NCBI RefSeq assembly: GCF_019207085.1
Contig: NZ_JAATOM010000016.1
Span: 1-64,000 of the forward strand
DNA: 64,000 nt
Direction of reading: 5' to 3'
From: Variovorax sp. dw_308
GTDB taxonomy: Bacteria; Pseudomonadota; Gammaproteobacteria; Burkholderiales; Burkholderiaceae_C
Made by a program: the position numbers and the translations under genes. The notes below the pieces were generated by a model that worked only from the letters and a program-made list of their open reading frames with translations, did no database searches and had not been told where the DNA came from. Positions 43,473 to 52,437 of this stretch are shown here, one piece after another; positions within the stretch are counted from its first letter, which is position 1, and every line of letters begins with the position of its first letter.

Positions 43473-44749
43473 GGCTTGCCGGCCGCGGCGCGTGCGGCGG
43501 CTTCGCGCAGCTTGTCCTTCTTGCTCGGGCGCTTGCCCTTGATGCCGCCGTTGGGCGACTGCGCGCCGGGCGCCGTCAGCGGCGTCGTCGATGCGGCCAT
43601 CGCGACCTCGACCGGCTCGAAGCCCACGATGCGCTCGCGCGGCACGCTCAGGCCCTGGCGCTTCTCGATGAGACGGAAATGCGCCTCGCTGCTGGCCGGC
43701 ACGAAGCTGACCGCCAGTCCGCTTTCTCCCGCGCGGCCGGTGCGGCCGATGCGGTGCACGTAGTCGGTGACGGAACGCGGCAGATCGAAGTTCACCACGA
43801 CCGGCAACTGGGCGATGTCGATGCCCCGCGCCGCCAGGTCCGTGGCGACGACGACCTGCACGCGGCTGGCCTTGAAATCGGCCACGACCTGCGTGCGCTT
43901 GCCCTGGCTCAGCATGCCGTGGAAAGGCTCGGCCTCGATGCCGGCCTTGCGCAGCTTGTCGGCGACGATCTCGGCGGCATGCTTGGTCGCGACGAAGGCC
44001 AGCACGCGGGTCCACTTCTGGTCCTGCACCAGATGGCGCAGCAACTGCGTCCGGCGGCTGGTGTCGACCTCGATGGCGCGCTGGGCGATGTCGGGCACCG
44101 TGGCTTCGGTGGCCTCGACCTCGATGCGCAACGGGTCGTTCAGCAACTGCGCCGCCAGCGCCTCGACGGCGGGCACGAAGGTGGCGGAGAAGAACAGGTT
44201 CTGCCGTTGGGCCGGCAGCAGCGCGAGGATGCGTTGCAGTTCCTCCGCGAAACCCAGGTCCAGCAGGCGGTCGGCCTCGTCGAGCACCAGGGCGGAGACA
44301 TTGCCGATCTTCAAGGCGTTGTGATCGAGCAGGTCGATCAGGCGGCCCGGCGTGGCCACCACGATGTCGGCGCCGCCGCGCAAGGCCATCATCTGCGGAT
44401 TGACCGAGACGCCGCCGAACACGACGGCGATCTTCGGGCGCTCGTGCAGGTGCTGGCCGAGGATGCGCAGGGTCTCGCCCACCTGCGCCGCCAGTTCCCG
44501 CGTGGGCACCAGCACCAGCGTGTGCACGGTGCGGCGCGATCGGTGCCGGGGCGCTTCGGCCCAGCGTTGCAGCAAGGGCAGCGAAAATGCGGCCGTCTTG
44601 CCGGAGCCGGTCTGCGCCAGTCCCAGCACGTCCTGCCCGCGCAGGATGGCCGGGATGGCGGCGCCCTGGATCTCCGTGGGCGCGAGGTAGCCCGCGCCAG
44701 TGGCGGCTTGCGAGAGAGCGGGCGCGAGGCCGAGTGATGGAAATGGCAT
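43469..44749 (-). CDS. DEAD-box ATP-dependent RNA helicase
   Basis: The 426-residue protein carries the helicase motifs in order: Q-type PTEIQGAAIP, Walker A AQTGSGKT (45-52), PTRELA, DEAD in VLDEADRLLDLGF, SAT in FFSATF, TDLAARGID, and HRIGRTGRAG. A basic tail follows, with KRPSKKDK. It unwinds RNA duplexes, in the RhlE-like group by size. Start at 44749 (MPFPSLG). It faces the SUI1-type gene 12 bases away, so the promoters overlap. Confidence 0.92.
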   Translation of the reverse strand: MPFPSLGLAPALSQAATGAGYLAPTEIQGAAIPAILRGQDVLGLAQTGSGKTAAFSLPLLQRWAEAPRHRSRRTVHTLVLVPTRELAAQVGETLRILGQHLHERPKIAVVFGGVSVNPQMMALRGGADIVVATPGRLIDLLDHNALKIGNVSALVLDEADRLLDLGFAEELQRILALLPAQRQNLFFSATFVPAVEALAAQLLNDPLRIEVEATEATVPDIAQRAIEVDTSRRTQLLRHLVQDQKWTRVLAFVATKHAAEIVADKLRKAGIEAEPFHGMLSQGKRTQVVADFKASRVQVVVATDLAARGIDIAQLPVVVNFDLPRSVTDYVHRIGRTGRAGESGLAVSFVPASSEAHFRLIEKRQGLSVPRERIVGFEPVEVAMAASTTPLTAPGAQSPNGGIKGKRPSKKDKLREAAARAAAGKP

Positions 44750-44761
44750 GAAGGGCAATGA

Positions 44762-45130
44762 ATGGCGATGAACAAATCGGACAGCGGCAGCCGCCTGGTG
44801 TACTCCACCGAGACCGGCCGGGTCTGCCCCGGGTGCGGCCAACCGGTTGCGGCCTGCACGTGCAAATTGAAGACGGCAATTCCCGTCACAGACGGCATTG
44901 TGCGTGTGTCGCTGGACACCAAGGGCCGCAAAGGCAAGGGCGTGACCGTGATCAAGGGCGTGGCGCTCGACGCGGCGGCGCTCGCGCTGCTGGGCAAGCA
45001 GCTCAAGTCGGCCTGCGGTTCGGGCGGCACGACCAAGGACGGCGTGATCGAAATCCAGGGCGATCATCGCGATACCGTGATTGCCGCGCTGCAGAAGCAA
45101 GGCATGACGGTGAAGCGCGCCGGCGGCTGA
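44762..45130 (+). CDS. SUI1/YciH-type translation initiation factor-like protein
   Basis: The 122-residue protein has an N-terminal zinc-knuckle-like CPGCGQPVAACTC (22-34) and the SUI1 core GRKGKGVTVIKG (about 55-66) with ending HRDTVIAALQKQG. YciH-type proteins are the bacterial relatives of eIF1 and may influence initiation fidelity. Start at 44762 (MAMNK), with ATG 44768 possible. It is divergent from the helicase gene. Confidence 0.9.
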   Translation: MAMNKSDSGSRLVYSTETGRVCPGCGQPVAACTCKLKTAIPVTDGIVRVSLDTKGRKGKGVTVIKGVALDAAALALLGKQLKSACGSGGTTKDGVIEIQGDHRDTVIAALQKQGMTVKRAGG

Positions 45131-45165
45131 CCATCAACATGCGTGAAGGCGCGGGGAGCGGACTG

Positions 45166-45277
45166 CCGAACGCAGAAGAAAGACAAAAGCACGCAGAAGT
45201 CGCAGAAGGTTCTCAAGGAAGAAATCCTGGATTTCCTTTTGCGACTTCTGCGAAACCTTTGCGCCCTCTGCGTTCGG
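45166..45277. repeat. 112-bp CGCAGA-rich palindrome (family C)
   Basis: The left arm CCGAACGCAGAAGAAAGAC and the right end CTCTGCGTTCGG pair, and inside CGCAGAAGTCGCAGAAGG pairs with CCTTTTGCGACTTCTGCG around a small GAAATCC/GGATTTC stem. Only one copy is present in this window. Similar CGCAGAG-word palindromes are known as dispersed repeats in many bacterial genomes. It may serve as a terminator or spacer between the SUI1-like and DUF3820 genes. Confidence 0.7.
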
Positions 45278-45322
45278 CTGCCCGAATTTCCGGCTCCCAC
45301 CCAATACCCGAAGCCCACTGAC

Positions 45323-45535
45323 ATGACCCCCGAAGACCTCGAGAAGCTCGTCTCGATGCCCATGCCCTTCGGCAAGCACAAGGGCGTGCTGATCGCCGAC
45401 CTGCCCGGCAACTACCTCACGTGGTTCGCGCGCGAAGGCTTCCCCAAGGGCGAGATCGGCCGGCTGCTGCAGTTGATGCACGAGATCGACCACAACGGGC
45501 TGAAGGGCCTGCTCGCGCCATTGCGCAGGCGATAG
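45323..45535 (+). CDS. DUF3820 family protein
   Basis: The 70-residue protein matches DUF3820: MPFGKHKGVLIADLPGNYLTWF (about 13-34, quoted in part) with the GKHKG motif, then GFPKGEIGRLLQLMHEI and a basic tail. The first region resembles the exonuclease X C-terminal motif (PFGKH.G). Function is unknown. The ATG at 45323 follows the palindrome by 45 bases. Confidence 0.85.
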   Translation: MTPEDLEKLVSMPMPFGKHKGVLIADLPGNYLTWFAREGFPKGEIGRLLQLMHEIDHNGLKGLLAPLRRR

Positions 45536-45605
45536 GCGCCTCTTCGAACTGCGGCTCGAGCCGGTGGAAGAGCGTGTCGCGGTCGTTGGGAAGTTGCCGG
45601 CCGGT

Positions 45606-46328
45606 TCACTCCGGCTGGCCCTGCGACGCGCCAGCGCCCTCGCGCAGCCAGCGGGCCACCACCTGCGGCACGCATTCGGTCGCCTTGCCGCGCATCCAGT
45701 CGAAGCCGGCGGGCGGGCTGTCGAGCTCGGGCGCCACGACCACCTTGTCGGCCGCGGCCGGCGCGGCATGCACCAGCGATGCGGCCGGGAAGACCGACAG
45801 CGAGGTGCCCACCACGAGCACGCGTCCGGCCTCGGAAAAGTAGGCCCTCGCTTCCTCCAGATGCCGCACCGACTCGCCGAACCAGACGATGTCCGGCCTG
45901 AGCTGGCTGCCCTGCGCGCAGCGCTGGCCCATGTGGATCGGCGCAGCGCCGACGCGCTGGCGCAGGCCGCTGTGCTCGCCCCGGGCAAAGGCCAACTCGC
46001 CATGAACGTGCACCACCTTCGTCGAGCCGGCGCGCTCATGCAGGTCGTCCACGTTCTGCGTGACGACGACCACGTCGAAGGATTTCTCCAACTCCGCGAT
46101 GGCCCGGTGCGCTGCGTTGGGCTGTGCCTCGGCGGCTTGGTGGCGGCGCTCGTTGTAGAAGGCCTGGACCACCCCGGGATGCTTGCGCCAGCCCTCCGGG
46201 CTGGCCACCTCCTCCCATGCGTATTGCCGCCAGAGTCCGCCCGAGTCGCGGAACGTGGGCAACCCGCTCTCGGCGCTCACGCCGGAACCTGAGAAGATGA
46301 CGATCCGGCGAGGGTCGTGGCTGGGCAT
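45606..46328 (-). CDS. sirtuin-type NAD-dependent deacylase without zinc ribbon
   Basis: The 240-residue protein has the NAD motifs FSGSGVSAESGLPTFRD (12-28), TQNVDDLHERAG (90-101), catalytic His109 in HVHGEL, RPDIVWFGE (144-152) and VVGTSLSVFPAA (172-183). Where other sirtuins have two Cys-x2-Cys pairs for zinc (between HGE and RPDIVWFGE) only Cys137 is present, so the zinc site is missing. Tyr/Arg of the deacylase pocket cannot be assigned with certainty. It is divergent from hscC, 233 bases apart. Confidence 0.85.
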   Translation of the reverse strand: MPSHDPRRIVIFSGSGVSAESGLPTFRDSGGLWRQYAWEEVASPEGWRKHPGVVQAFYNERRHQAAEAQPNAAHRAIAELEKSFDVVVVTQNVDDLHERAGSTKVVHVHGELAFARGEHSGLRQRVGAAPIHMGQRCAQGSQLRPDIVWFGESVRHLEEARAYFSEAGRVLVVGTSLSVFPAASLVHAAPAAADKVVVAPELDSPPAGFDWMRGKATECVPQVVARWLREGAGASQGQPE

Positions 46329-46561
46329 GATTGCGTATGCTTCCAATGATGGGCGGCCAGCATATCCGGCGGGCTGGCCGGCCCGCAAGCGAGCAAGCAA
46401 GAACGACAAGGCGCCACGGACCCGGCATCGACTCCGTCGCAGTACTCGGCCGGCCCGAAGCAAAAGACACGTTTGCACTTGCTTTTGAACTTTCGGCTAG
46501 GTACGGATTTCCCCGGCAGCACCTACGATCGCTGTCATGACGCGCATGTGGGGACGGATGG

Positions 46562-48274
46562 ATGATTGTCGGCATTGACCTGGGTACAACCAACAGCCTG
46601 GTGGCTGCGTGGCGCGATGGCCAGTCCGTCCTGATCCCGAACAGTCTTGGCCAGGTGCTGACGCCGTCGTGCATCAGCATCGACGAGGACGACACCGTGC
46701 TCGTGGGCCGCGCCGCGCGCGAGCGGCTGCAGACCCATCCCGACCGCACCGCCGCCGTCTTCAAGCGCTACATGGGCAGCGACAGGACGCTGCGCCTGGG
46801 CCAGCGCGACTTCCGTCCCGAGGAACTGTCGGCGCTGGTGCTCAAGTCGCTCAAGGCCGACGCCGAGGCCATGCTGGGCGAGCCGGTGACCGAGGCGGTC
46901 ATCACCGTGCCGGCCTATTTCTCCGATGCCCAGCGCAAGGCCACGCGGGCGGCCGGGCAGATGGCAGGCCTGCGCGTGGACCGCCTGCTCAACGAGCCCA
47001 CCGCCGCCGCGCTGGCCTACGGCATGCACCGGATGGGCACGGAAACGCGCTTCCTGGTGTTCGACCTGGGCGGCGGCACCTTCGACGTGTCGATCCTCGA
47101 ACTGTTCGAGGGCGTGATGGAGGTGCGCGCCTCGGCCGGCGACAACTTCCTCGGCGGGGAGGACTTCGTGCACTGCCTGGTCGACCTGTTCTTCGAACGC
47201 AAGTCGCTGCCGGCGGCGCTGCGCAAGGACGCGCTGTTCATGCAGCGCATGGTCGCTCAGGCCGAGGCGGCCAAGCGGGAACTCAGCAGCCAGCCCCGCA
47301 CGTCGATGTCGGTTCGGGTGGACGAGGAAACGATCACGCTGGCGCTCGACGAGCCCCTGCTGGAACAGGCCTGCGCGCCGCTGCTCAAGCGGCTGCGCAC
47401 CCCGGTCGAGCGGGCGCTGCGCGATGCCAACCTGCGCGGCGGCCAGCTCGACAACATCGTGCTGGCCGGCGGCGCGACGCGCATGCCGATGATCCGTCGG
47501 CTGGTCACCACCATGTTCGGCCGCTTCCCGGCCATCGACTTCAACCCGGACGAAGTGGTGGCGCTGGGCGCCGCCGTGCAGGCCGGCCTGAAGGCGCGGG
47601 ACGCGGCGCTCAAGGAAGTGGTAATGACCGATGTGTCGCCCTACTCCCTGGGCGTCGAGATCAGCCGCCGGCTGTCCGAATCCATTGCCGCGCATGGCCA
47701 TTTCGACCCGATCATCGAGCGCAACACGCCGGTGCCGGTGAGCCGCGTGAAGACCTACCTGCCCATGACCCAGGGCCAGCAGTTCGTCGACCTGAACGTG
47801 TTCCAGGGCGAGGCGCGCATGGTGAAGGACAACGTGCATCTGGGCCGCCTGCGCGTGGAGATGCCGCGCGGCGCGACCGACGATGCCGGCGTCGAGGTAC
47901 GCTTCACCTACGACGTCAACGGCCTGCTGCAGGTGGAAGCCACGCTGCGCAAGACGCAGAAGACATCGAGCCTAGTGATCGAGGGCAACCCCGGGCTGCT
48001 CACCGAACAGGAGATCGCCGAGCGCCTGCGCTCGCTGGCCCAGCTGAAGATCCACCCGCGCGACACGCTGGAGAACCGCACCCTGATGGCGAGGGCCGAG
48101 CGCATCTACCAGCAGCTTCGTGGCGAGGTGCGCGAATGGCTGGGCGCGCAGATCACGACCTTCGAGCATGCCCTCGCCGGCCAGCAGCAGCGCGCCATCG
48201 CGTCGATGCAACGGCAGCTCGAGGAACACCTGAACCGCATCGAGCGGGACGGCTACATCATGGACGTCGACTGA
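46562..48274 (+). CDS. hscC: Hsp70-family chaperone, HscC-like
   Basis: The 570-residue protein has all Hsp70 ATPase motifs: IDLGTTNSLVA near residue 4, AVITVPAYFSDAQRKATR, NEPTAAALAYG, FDLGGGTFDVSIL and VLAGGATRMPMI. A substrate-binding domain and a shortened helical lid (about 500-570) follow. It is shorter than DnaK and has no GrpE/DnaJ neighbour. HscC-type chaperones work with specialised J-like partners, and two J-like genes follow immediately (2 and 6 bases apart). Clients are unknown. Confidence 0.92.
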   Translation: MIVGIDLGTTNSLVAAWRDGQSVLIPNSLGQVLTPSCISIDEDDTVLVGRAARERLQTHPDRTAAVFKRYMGSDRTLRLGQRDFRPEELSALVLKSLKADAEAMLGEPVTEAVITVPAYFSDAQRKATRAAGQMAGLRVDRLLNEPTAAALAYGMHRMGTETRFLVFDLGGGTFDVSILELFEGVMEVRASAGDNFLGGEDFVHCLVDLFFERKSLPAALRKDALFMQRMVAQAEAAKRELSSQPRTSMSVRVDEETITLALDEPLLEQACAPLLKRLRTPVERALRDANLRGGQLDNIVLAGGATRMPMIRRLVTTMFGRFPAIDFNPDEVVALGAAVQAGLKARDAALKEVVMTDVSPYSLGVEISRRLSESIAAHGHFDPIIERNTPVPVSRVKTYLPMTQGQQFVDLNVFQGEARMVKDNVHLGRLRVEMPRGATDDAGVEVRFTYDVNGLLQVEATLRKTQKTSSLVIEGNPGLLTEQEIAERLRSLAQLKIHPRDTLENRTLMARAERIYQQLRGEVREWLGAQITTFEHALAGQQQRAIASMQRQLEEHLNRIERDGYIMDVD

Positions 48275-48276
48275 CC

Positions 48277-49281
48277 GTGGCCACTCGACGCCTGGAGGGC
48301 GAGACACCGGAATTCCTCCAGGTGCTGGGCCTGGACAACGACGCCAGCGCGCGCGAGATCCGCGGCGCCTATGCGCGACAGCTCAAGCAGATCGAGCCCG
48401 CGGCGCAGCCCGAGGCCTTCCAGGAACTGCGCGAGGCTTACGAGTTCGCATTGCACTGGGTGGCCGAGGACGTGCAGCCCGAGCGACACGCGGAACCCGC
48501 CACGCCGGAGGGCGCCCGCCAGTCGCAGCATGCCAATGCGCAGTCGACCGCACGCGCCATGCTGGAGGAATTCAAACTCTCCATGGGCGGCCAGCCGCCC
48601 CGGGACACCGAGGACGCGCGGCTGCGCCTGCGCGCCGCACTCGACGATCCGCGGCTGCAGGACCTGGACGCGCGCTTCACCTTCGAAGGCGGCATTGCCA
48701 ACCTGCTCGCGGACGGCTGGCGGCCGGGCCACCAGCACCTGTTCGGCCCGGCCGTGCTCTGCTTCGAATGGCGCACCGACCGTCCGCGGCTGAAGGCCTA
48801 CGGCCACTCGGGCACGATCATCGACAAGGCCATCGGCGAACTCGAAATCCACCAGACGCAGCCGCCCGCGCAGCGCGAGGAACAGCGCAACGTGATCCGC
48901 GACCTGCGCAGGGAGACCCCGCCAAAGCGCGGCGACGCGAGCTACAGCACGGAGTTCATGCGGCAGGTCGTCGCAAGCTATCCGAACTGGCTCCATGTCG
49001 TGACGCACACCGCAAACCTGACGCTGTGGCAGGAAGACGGTCTCGCGGCGTCGCGCCGTTCGCGCACCGAGGCCTGGCAAAGGTTCAGGAAGCGGGCCGG
49101 CGTCGTGGGGTTGTGCCTGCTCGTGCTGCTGGTGGCAGGCGTGCTGGGATGGGCCTTGCTGTCCGAAGGCGAGGCGCGGCCGCAGGGCGTCGGCGCGCCT
49201 CCAGCCGACGATGCGCAGGGTCGGATGGTGCAGGGACCGCAGGAGACGCCGCCCGCATCGCGCGGTGAAGACGCCAGGTAG
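48277..49281 (+). CDS. membrane-anchored J-like protein lacking HPD
   Basis: Starts with GTG two bases after hscC. Residues about 12-60 resemble a J domain: FLQVLGLDNDASAREIRGAY, then KQIEPAAQPEAFQELREAY. Where a J domain has HPD the sequence reads EPAAQPE. A conserved middle follows (ALDDPRLQDLDARFTFEGG, from about 121; this motif is shared with the next gene), then a transmembrane helix near 274-295 and a Pro/Gly-rich tail. Probably a co-chaperone of HscC, with the J-like domain in the cytoplasm. Confidence 0.8.
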   Translation: MATRRLEGETPEFLQVLGLDNDASAREIRGAYARQLKQIEPAAQPEAFQELREAYEFALHWVAEDVQPERHAEPATPEGARQSQHANAQSTARAMLEEFKLSMGGQPPRDTEDARLRLRAALDDPRLQDLDARFTFEGGIANLLADGWRPGHQHLFGPAVLCFEWRTDRPRLKAYGHSGTIIDKAIGELEIHQTQPPAQREEQRNVIRDLRRETPPKRGDASYSTEFMRQVVASYPNWLHVVTHTANLTLWQEDGLAASRRSRTEAWQRFRKRAGVVGLCLLVLLVAGVLGWALLSEGEARPQGVGAPPADDAQGRMVQGPQETPPASRGEDAR

Positions 49282-49287
49282 GCTTGC

Positions 49288-50625
49288 ATGAGCAGCGAAA
49301 CGCTTCCCTCCTTTCTTGCCGCACTCGAACTGTCGCCGGCCGCGCAGGAGCGCGACGTGCGCCGCTCCTATGCGAAACGCCTCAAGCAGATCGACCAGGA
49401 GGCGGACCCGCGCGGCTTCCAGGCCCTGCGCGATGCGTATGAAGCCGCGTTGAACTGGGTCCGCAGCGCGCGCGAAGAGCCGACGTTCGCGCCGCCGGTC
49501 ATGGCGCCCGTCATGGCGCCGGAGGTGGCCCGCGCCGACCCGTCGGCCACGGCGCAGGAGATGCTTCACGCGTTGTCGCATTCGATGGTCGCGCAGCCGC
49601 TGGTCAACCTCCGGATGGCGCAGGACCGCCTGCATGCCGCGCTGGACGACCCGCGCTTGCTGGACCTCGATGCACGCTGGATGTTCGAAGGCGGCATCGC
49701 GGTGCTGATCGCCGAAGGCTGGCAGCCCGGGCATCAATTCCTCGTGCCGGCCGCGATCGAGATCTTTCGCTGGCGCGTGGAGCATTCGCGGCTGCAGGGA
49801 TTCGGCCGGGCGGGGCAGGTCGTCGACGGCGTGGTCACCGAGCTCGACCTGTACGAGCAGCACGCGCCCGACCTGCGCCTGTCGCTGGACAAGGTGATGC
49901 GCCTGCTGCGAAGCACCGAACGTCCGGAGGTGCAGTTCCTGATGACGCACATGCAGTTCGTCGAGCACATCGCGCGTGCGTACCCCCACCTGGTCCATGT
50001 GATCACCAACCCGCGGAACATCCAGCAGTGGCGGGAATGGGAGGCGCAGGCGATCGCGGCGCGGCCCGCGCCAGCGCCGGAAAAACCCCAGCATTGGCTG
50101 ATGCGCATCGTGGATCGCAGGCCCGGGCTGATCCTGCTTGCCATGCTGGCGCTTGCGTTCGTGCTGTTGTTGTTCACGGCGCCCAAGGCCCCGGAGCGGC
50201 CTGTGGCTGGCGCACCCGCCGGAATGCCAGCCGCCGGAGCGCCCGGGGCCGCGGCGCACCCTGCCACCACGAACAAGCCTCGGACCCCGGCGGACGTGGC
50301 GCGGGAACAGGGCCTGAAGGCCGGCATGGAGGCGATCTCGGCTGCGATGGCGCCGGCGCAATACAAACGTCCCCCGGCCGTGGACTACCCGGCAGCCTCG
50401 CTGCGTCCGGGTGAAACGGGCAAGGCGCTGATCCGGGTGATGGTCCGCCGCGACGGAGCGCCCGGCGAGGTCGAGGTGTTCCAGACATCGGGCCACGACA
50501 AGCTGGATCGCGCCGCGCTCGACGGCGTTCGCGGTGCGAGCTTTGTTCCCGCGCGCGGTCCGGATGGCCAGCCCATCAACGCCTGGTTCATCGTGCCGAT
50601 CAACTTCACGCAGGGCAGGAAGTAG
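49288..50625 (+). CDS. J-like domain protein fused to a TonB C-terminal domain
   Basis: The 445-residue protein begins with an HPD-less J-like region (8-57, AKRLKQIDQEADPRGFQALRD in part), then the same middle as its neighbour (ALDDPRLLDLDARWMFEGG, from residue 118). A transmembrane helix lies near 279-297 and an Ala/Pro-rich spacer follows. It ends in a TonB C-terminal-type domain (about 361-440: YPAASLRPGETGKALIRV, ... VPINFTQGRK). The topology would put the J-like part in the cytoplasm and the TonB_C part in the periplasm. Confidence 0.82.
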   Translation: MSSETLPSFLAALELSPAAQERDVRRSYAKRLKQIDQEADPRGFQALRDAYEAALNWVRSAREEPTFAPPVMAPVMAPEVARADPSATAQEMLHALSHSMVAQPLVNLRMAQDRLHAALDDPRLLDLDARWMFEGGIAVLIAEGWQPGHQFLVPAAIEIFRWRVEHSRLQGFGRAGQVVDGVVTELDLYEQHAPDLRLSLDKVMRLLRSTERPEVQFLMTHMQFVEHIARAYPHLVHVITNPRNIQQWREWEAQAIAARPAPAPEKPQHWLMRIVDRRPGLILLAMLALAFVLLLFTAPKAPERPVAGAPAGMPAAGAPGAAAHPATTNKPRTPADVAREQGLKAGMEAISAAMAPAQYKRPPAVDYPAASLRPGETGKALIRVMVRRDGAPGEVEVFQTSGHDKLDRAALDGVRGASFVPARGPDGQPINAWFIVPINFTQGRK

Positions 50626-50639
50626 CGCGCAACGGCAAG

Positions 50640-51137
50640 CTACAGCGGCGCCATCTCGAAGCGCAATGCCGCGCCCTTCATCGACGCCGTCGCGGCCAGT
50701 TCGCCGACATCCACCGGCTTGCCGACGAAGGCGATGCGCAGGTAGGGCACAGGCGCCGGCAGCGCGCGGAAGGCACGCAGCAGGATCTGCGCGGCCAGTG
50801 CGCTGTCGGGTCCGCCGATGGCGAGGTTGATCGGCTCGCTGGCGCCGCGCGCCATGACCAGGGCGAGGTCGGACACCATCGGCGACGACGCGGCCACGAG
50901 CGCGGCAAAGGCTTCTGGCGACAGCGGCGGCGTGCCGTCGGCAGGCGGAGCCGGCGCGGGCACCCAGACGGTCAGCATCTGGTCGCTCAGCTTCATCTCC
51001 GGGCCGAGCGACTGGTAGCCGATGTGGGCCACCAGTTCCGGCGTCAACTGCGGCGGCGCGCTGGCGCAGGCGCCGAGCAGGCCGGTGGCCGCCAGCGTCA
51101 ACGCGGCCAGCGCCAACCGCAATTCACCTCGTCTCAT
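50640..51137 (-). CDS. small lipoprotein of unknown function
   Basis: The 165-residue product has a signal peptide with lipobox GLLGAC (Cys24). The mature part has VAHIGYQSLGPEMKLSDQMLTVWV, quoted in part, and a repeated GASEP/LAIGG-rich C-terminus; two regions resemble the periplasmic domain used in OmpA-like or CpaD-like proteins, but no clear family is recognised. The start overlaps the dadA stop by ATGA. It faces the preceding J-like gene convergently with 14 bases between stops. Confidence 0.65.
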   Translation of the reverse strand: MRRGELRLALAALTLAATGLLGACASAPPQLTPELVAHIGYQSLGPEMKLSDQMLTVWVPAPAPPADGTPPLSPEAFAALVAASSPMVSDLALVMARGASEPINLAIGGPDSALAAQILLRAFRALPAPVPYLRIAFVGKPVDVGELAATASMKGAALRFEMAPL

Positions 51138-52399
51138 CGATAGGCTCCTGGATATCTGTCGATGGTCAGCCCCTTCATGTCGATGCCCGGCTTGCGGCCC
51201 GAGATCACGTCGGCCATCACGCGGCCGGTGCCGGCGGCCATGGTCCAGCCGAGCGTGCCGTGGCCGGTGGCCAGGTAGAGGTTGGGCAGGCGCGTGGCGC
51301 CGATGACCGGCGTGCCGTCGGGCGTCATGGGACGCAGGCCGCACCAGAACTCGGCGCGCCGGGTGTCGCCGCCGTTCGGGAACAGGTCGGTCACCACATG
51401 CTCCAGCGTGTGCCGGCGCGCCTCGTGCAGCTTGAGGGTGTAGCCGGCCAGCTCGGCCGTGCCGCCGACGCGGATGCGGTCGCCCAGGCGCGTGACGGCG
51501 ACCTTGTGGGTCTCGTCCATCACGGTGGATTCAGGGGCGCCGGTGGCGTCGGTGATCGGCACGGTGATCGAGTAACCCTTGACCGGGTACACCGGGATGC
51601 GGATGCCCAACGGCGCGAGCAGCAACGGGGAGTGGCTGCCCAGCGCGACCAGATAGGCGTCGGCCTTGACGGTGCCGACATCGGTGACCACGCCATCGAT
51701 CTGCTGCGCCGCGAACTTGAGCCGCTGGATGCGCGTGCCATAGCGGAACTGCACGCCCTGCTGGACGGCCATCGCGGCCAGCGCCTGCGTGAACTTGAAG
51801 CAATCGCCGGTTTCATCGCCCGGCAGCAGCAGGCCGCCCGCGAACTTGTCGCGCACGCCGTGCAACGCGGGCTCCTGGCGCACGCAGCCGTCGCGGTCGA
51901 GCAATTCGAAGCGAACGCCGTAGCGCTTGAGCACCTCGATGTCGGCGCCGGTGTGATCGAGCTGGGCTTGCGTGCGGAACAGTTGCAGCGTGCCCTGCAT
52001 GCGCTGGTCGTACTGGATGCCGGTCTGGTCGCGCAGTTCTTCCAGGCACTGGCGGCTGTATTCGGCCAGCCGCACCATGCGGCCCTTGTTGACCTCGTAG
52101 CGCGCGGCCGTGCAATTGCGCAACATCGACATGCCCCAGCGCACCATGCCGAGATCCAGGTGCGGCCGCACCACCAGCGGACGGTGATGCATCAGCAGCC
52201 ACTTGATCGCCTTGACCGGCACGCCGGGCCCGGCCCAGGGCGCCGAATAGCCGGGCGACACCTCGCCGGCATTGCCATAGCTGGTTTCAAGCGCGGCGGC
52301 GGGCTGGCGGTCGATCACCGTCACCTCGTGCCCCGCTACTGCGAGTTGGTAGGCCGCGGTCACGCCGATGACGCCGCTGCCGAGGACGACAACCTTCAT
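51134..52399 (-). CDS. dadA: D-amino acid dehydrogenase
   Basis: DadA oxidises D-amino acids (typically D-alanine) to oxo acids on the inner membrane with FAD. The 421 residues show the FAD motif MKVVVLGSGVIGVTAAYQLA (1-20), GEVSPGYSAPWAGPGVP, and the C-terminal GHGTLGWTMAAGTGRVMAD. The length matches family members. A putative inverted repeat lies at 52438-52506 upstream. An ArsR-type gene lies further upstream on the same strand. The lipoprotein gene follows by ATGA. Confidence 0.92.
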   Translation of the reverse strand: MKVVVLGSGVIGVTAAYQLAVAGHEVTVIDRQPAAALETSYGNAGEVSPGYSAPWAGPGVPVKAIKWLLMHHRPLVVRPHLDLGMVRWGMSMLRNCTAARYEVNKGRMVRLAEYSRQCLEELRDQTGIQYDQRMQGTLQLFRTQAQLDHTGADIEVLKRYGVRFELLDRDGCVRQEPALHGVRDKFAGGLLLPGDETGDCFKFTQALAAMAVQQGVQFRYGTRIQRLKFAAQQIDGVVTDVGTVKADAYLVALGSHSPLLLAPLGIRIPVYPVKGYSITVPITDATGAPESTVMDETHKVAVTRLGDRIRVGGTAELAGYTLKLHEARRHTLEHVVTDLFPNGGDTRRAEFWCGLRPMTPDGTPVIGATRLPNLYLATGHGTLGWTMAAGTGRVMADVISGRKPGIDMKGLTIDRYPGAYR

Positions 52400-52437
52400 T
52401 CGATTCCTTTGGTGCGCCTCGGGGAGGGCGTTGGGTC

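Noticed and set aside
45150..45290. CRISPR-like spacing in the CGCAGA repeat region
   Set aside because: The words are arranged as one palindrome, not as equal repeats with unique spacers; no cas genes are near.
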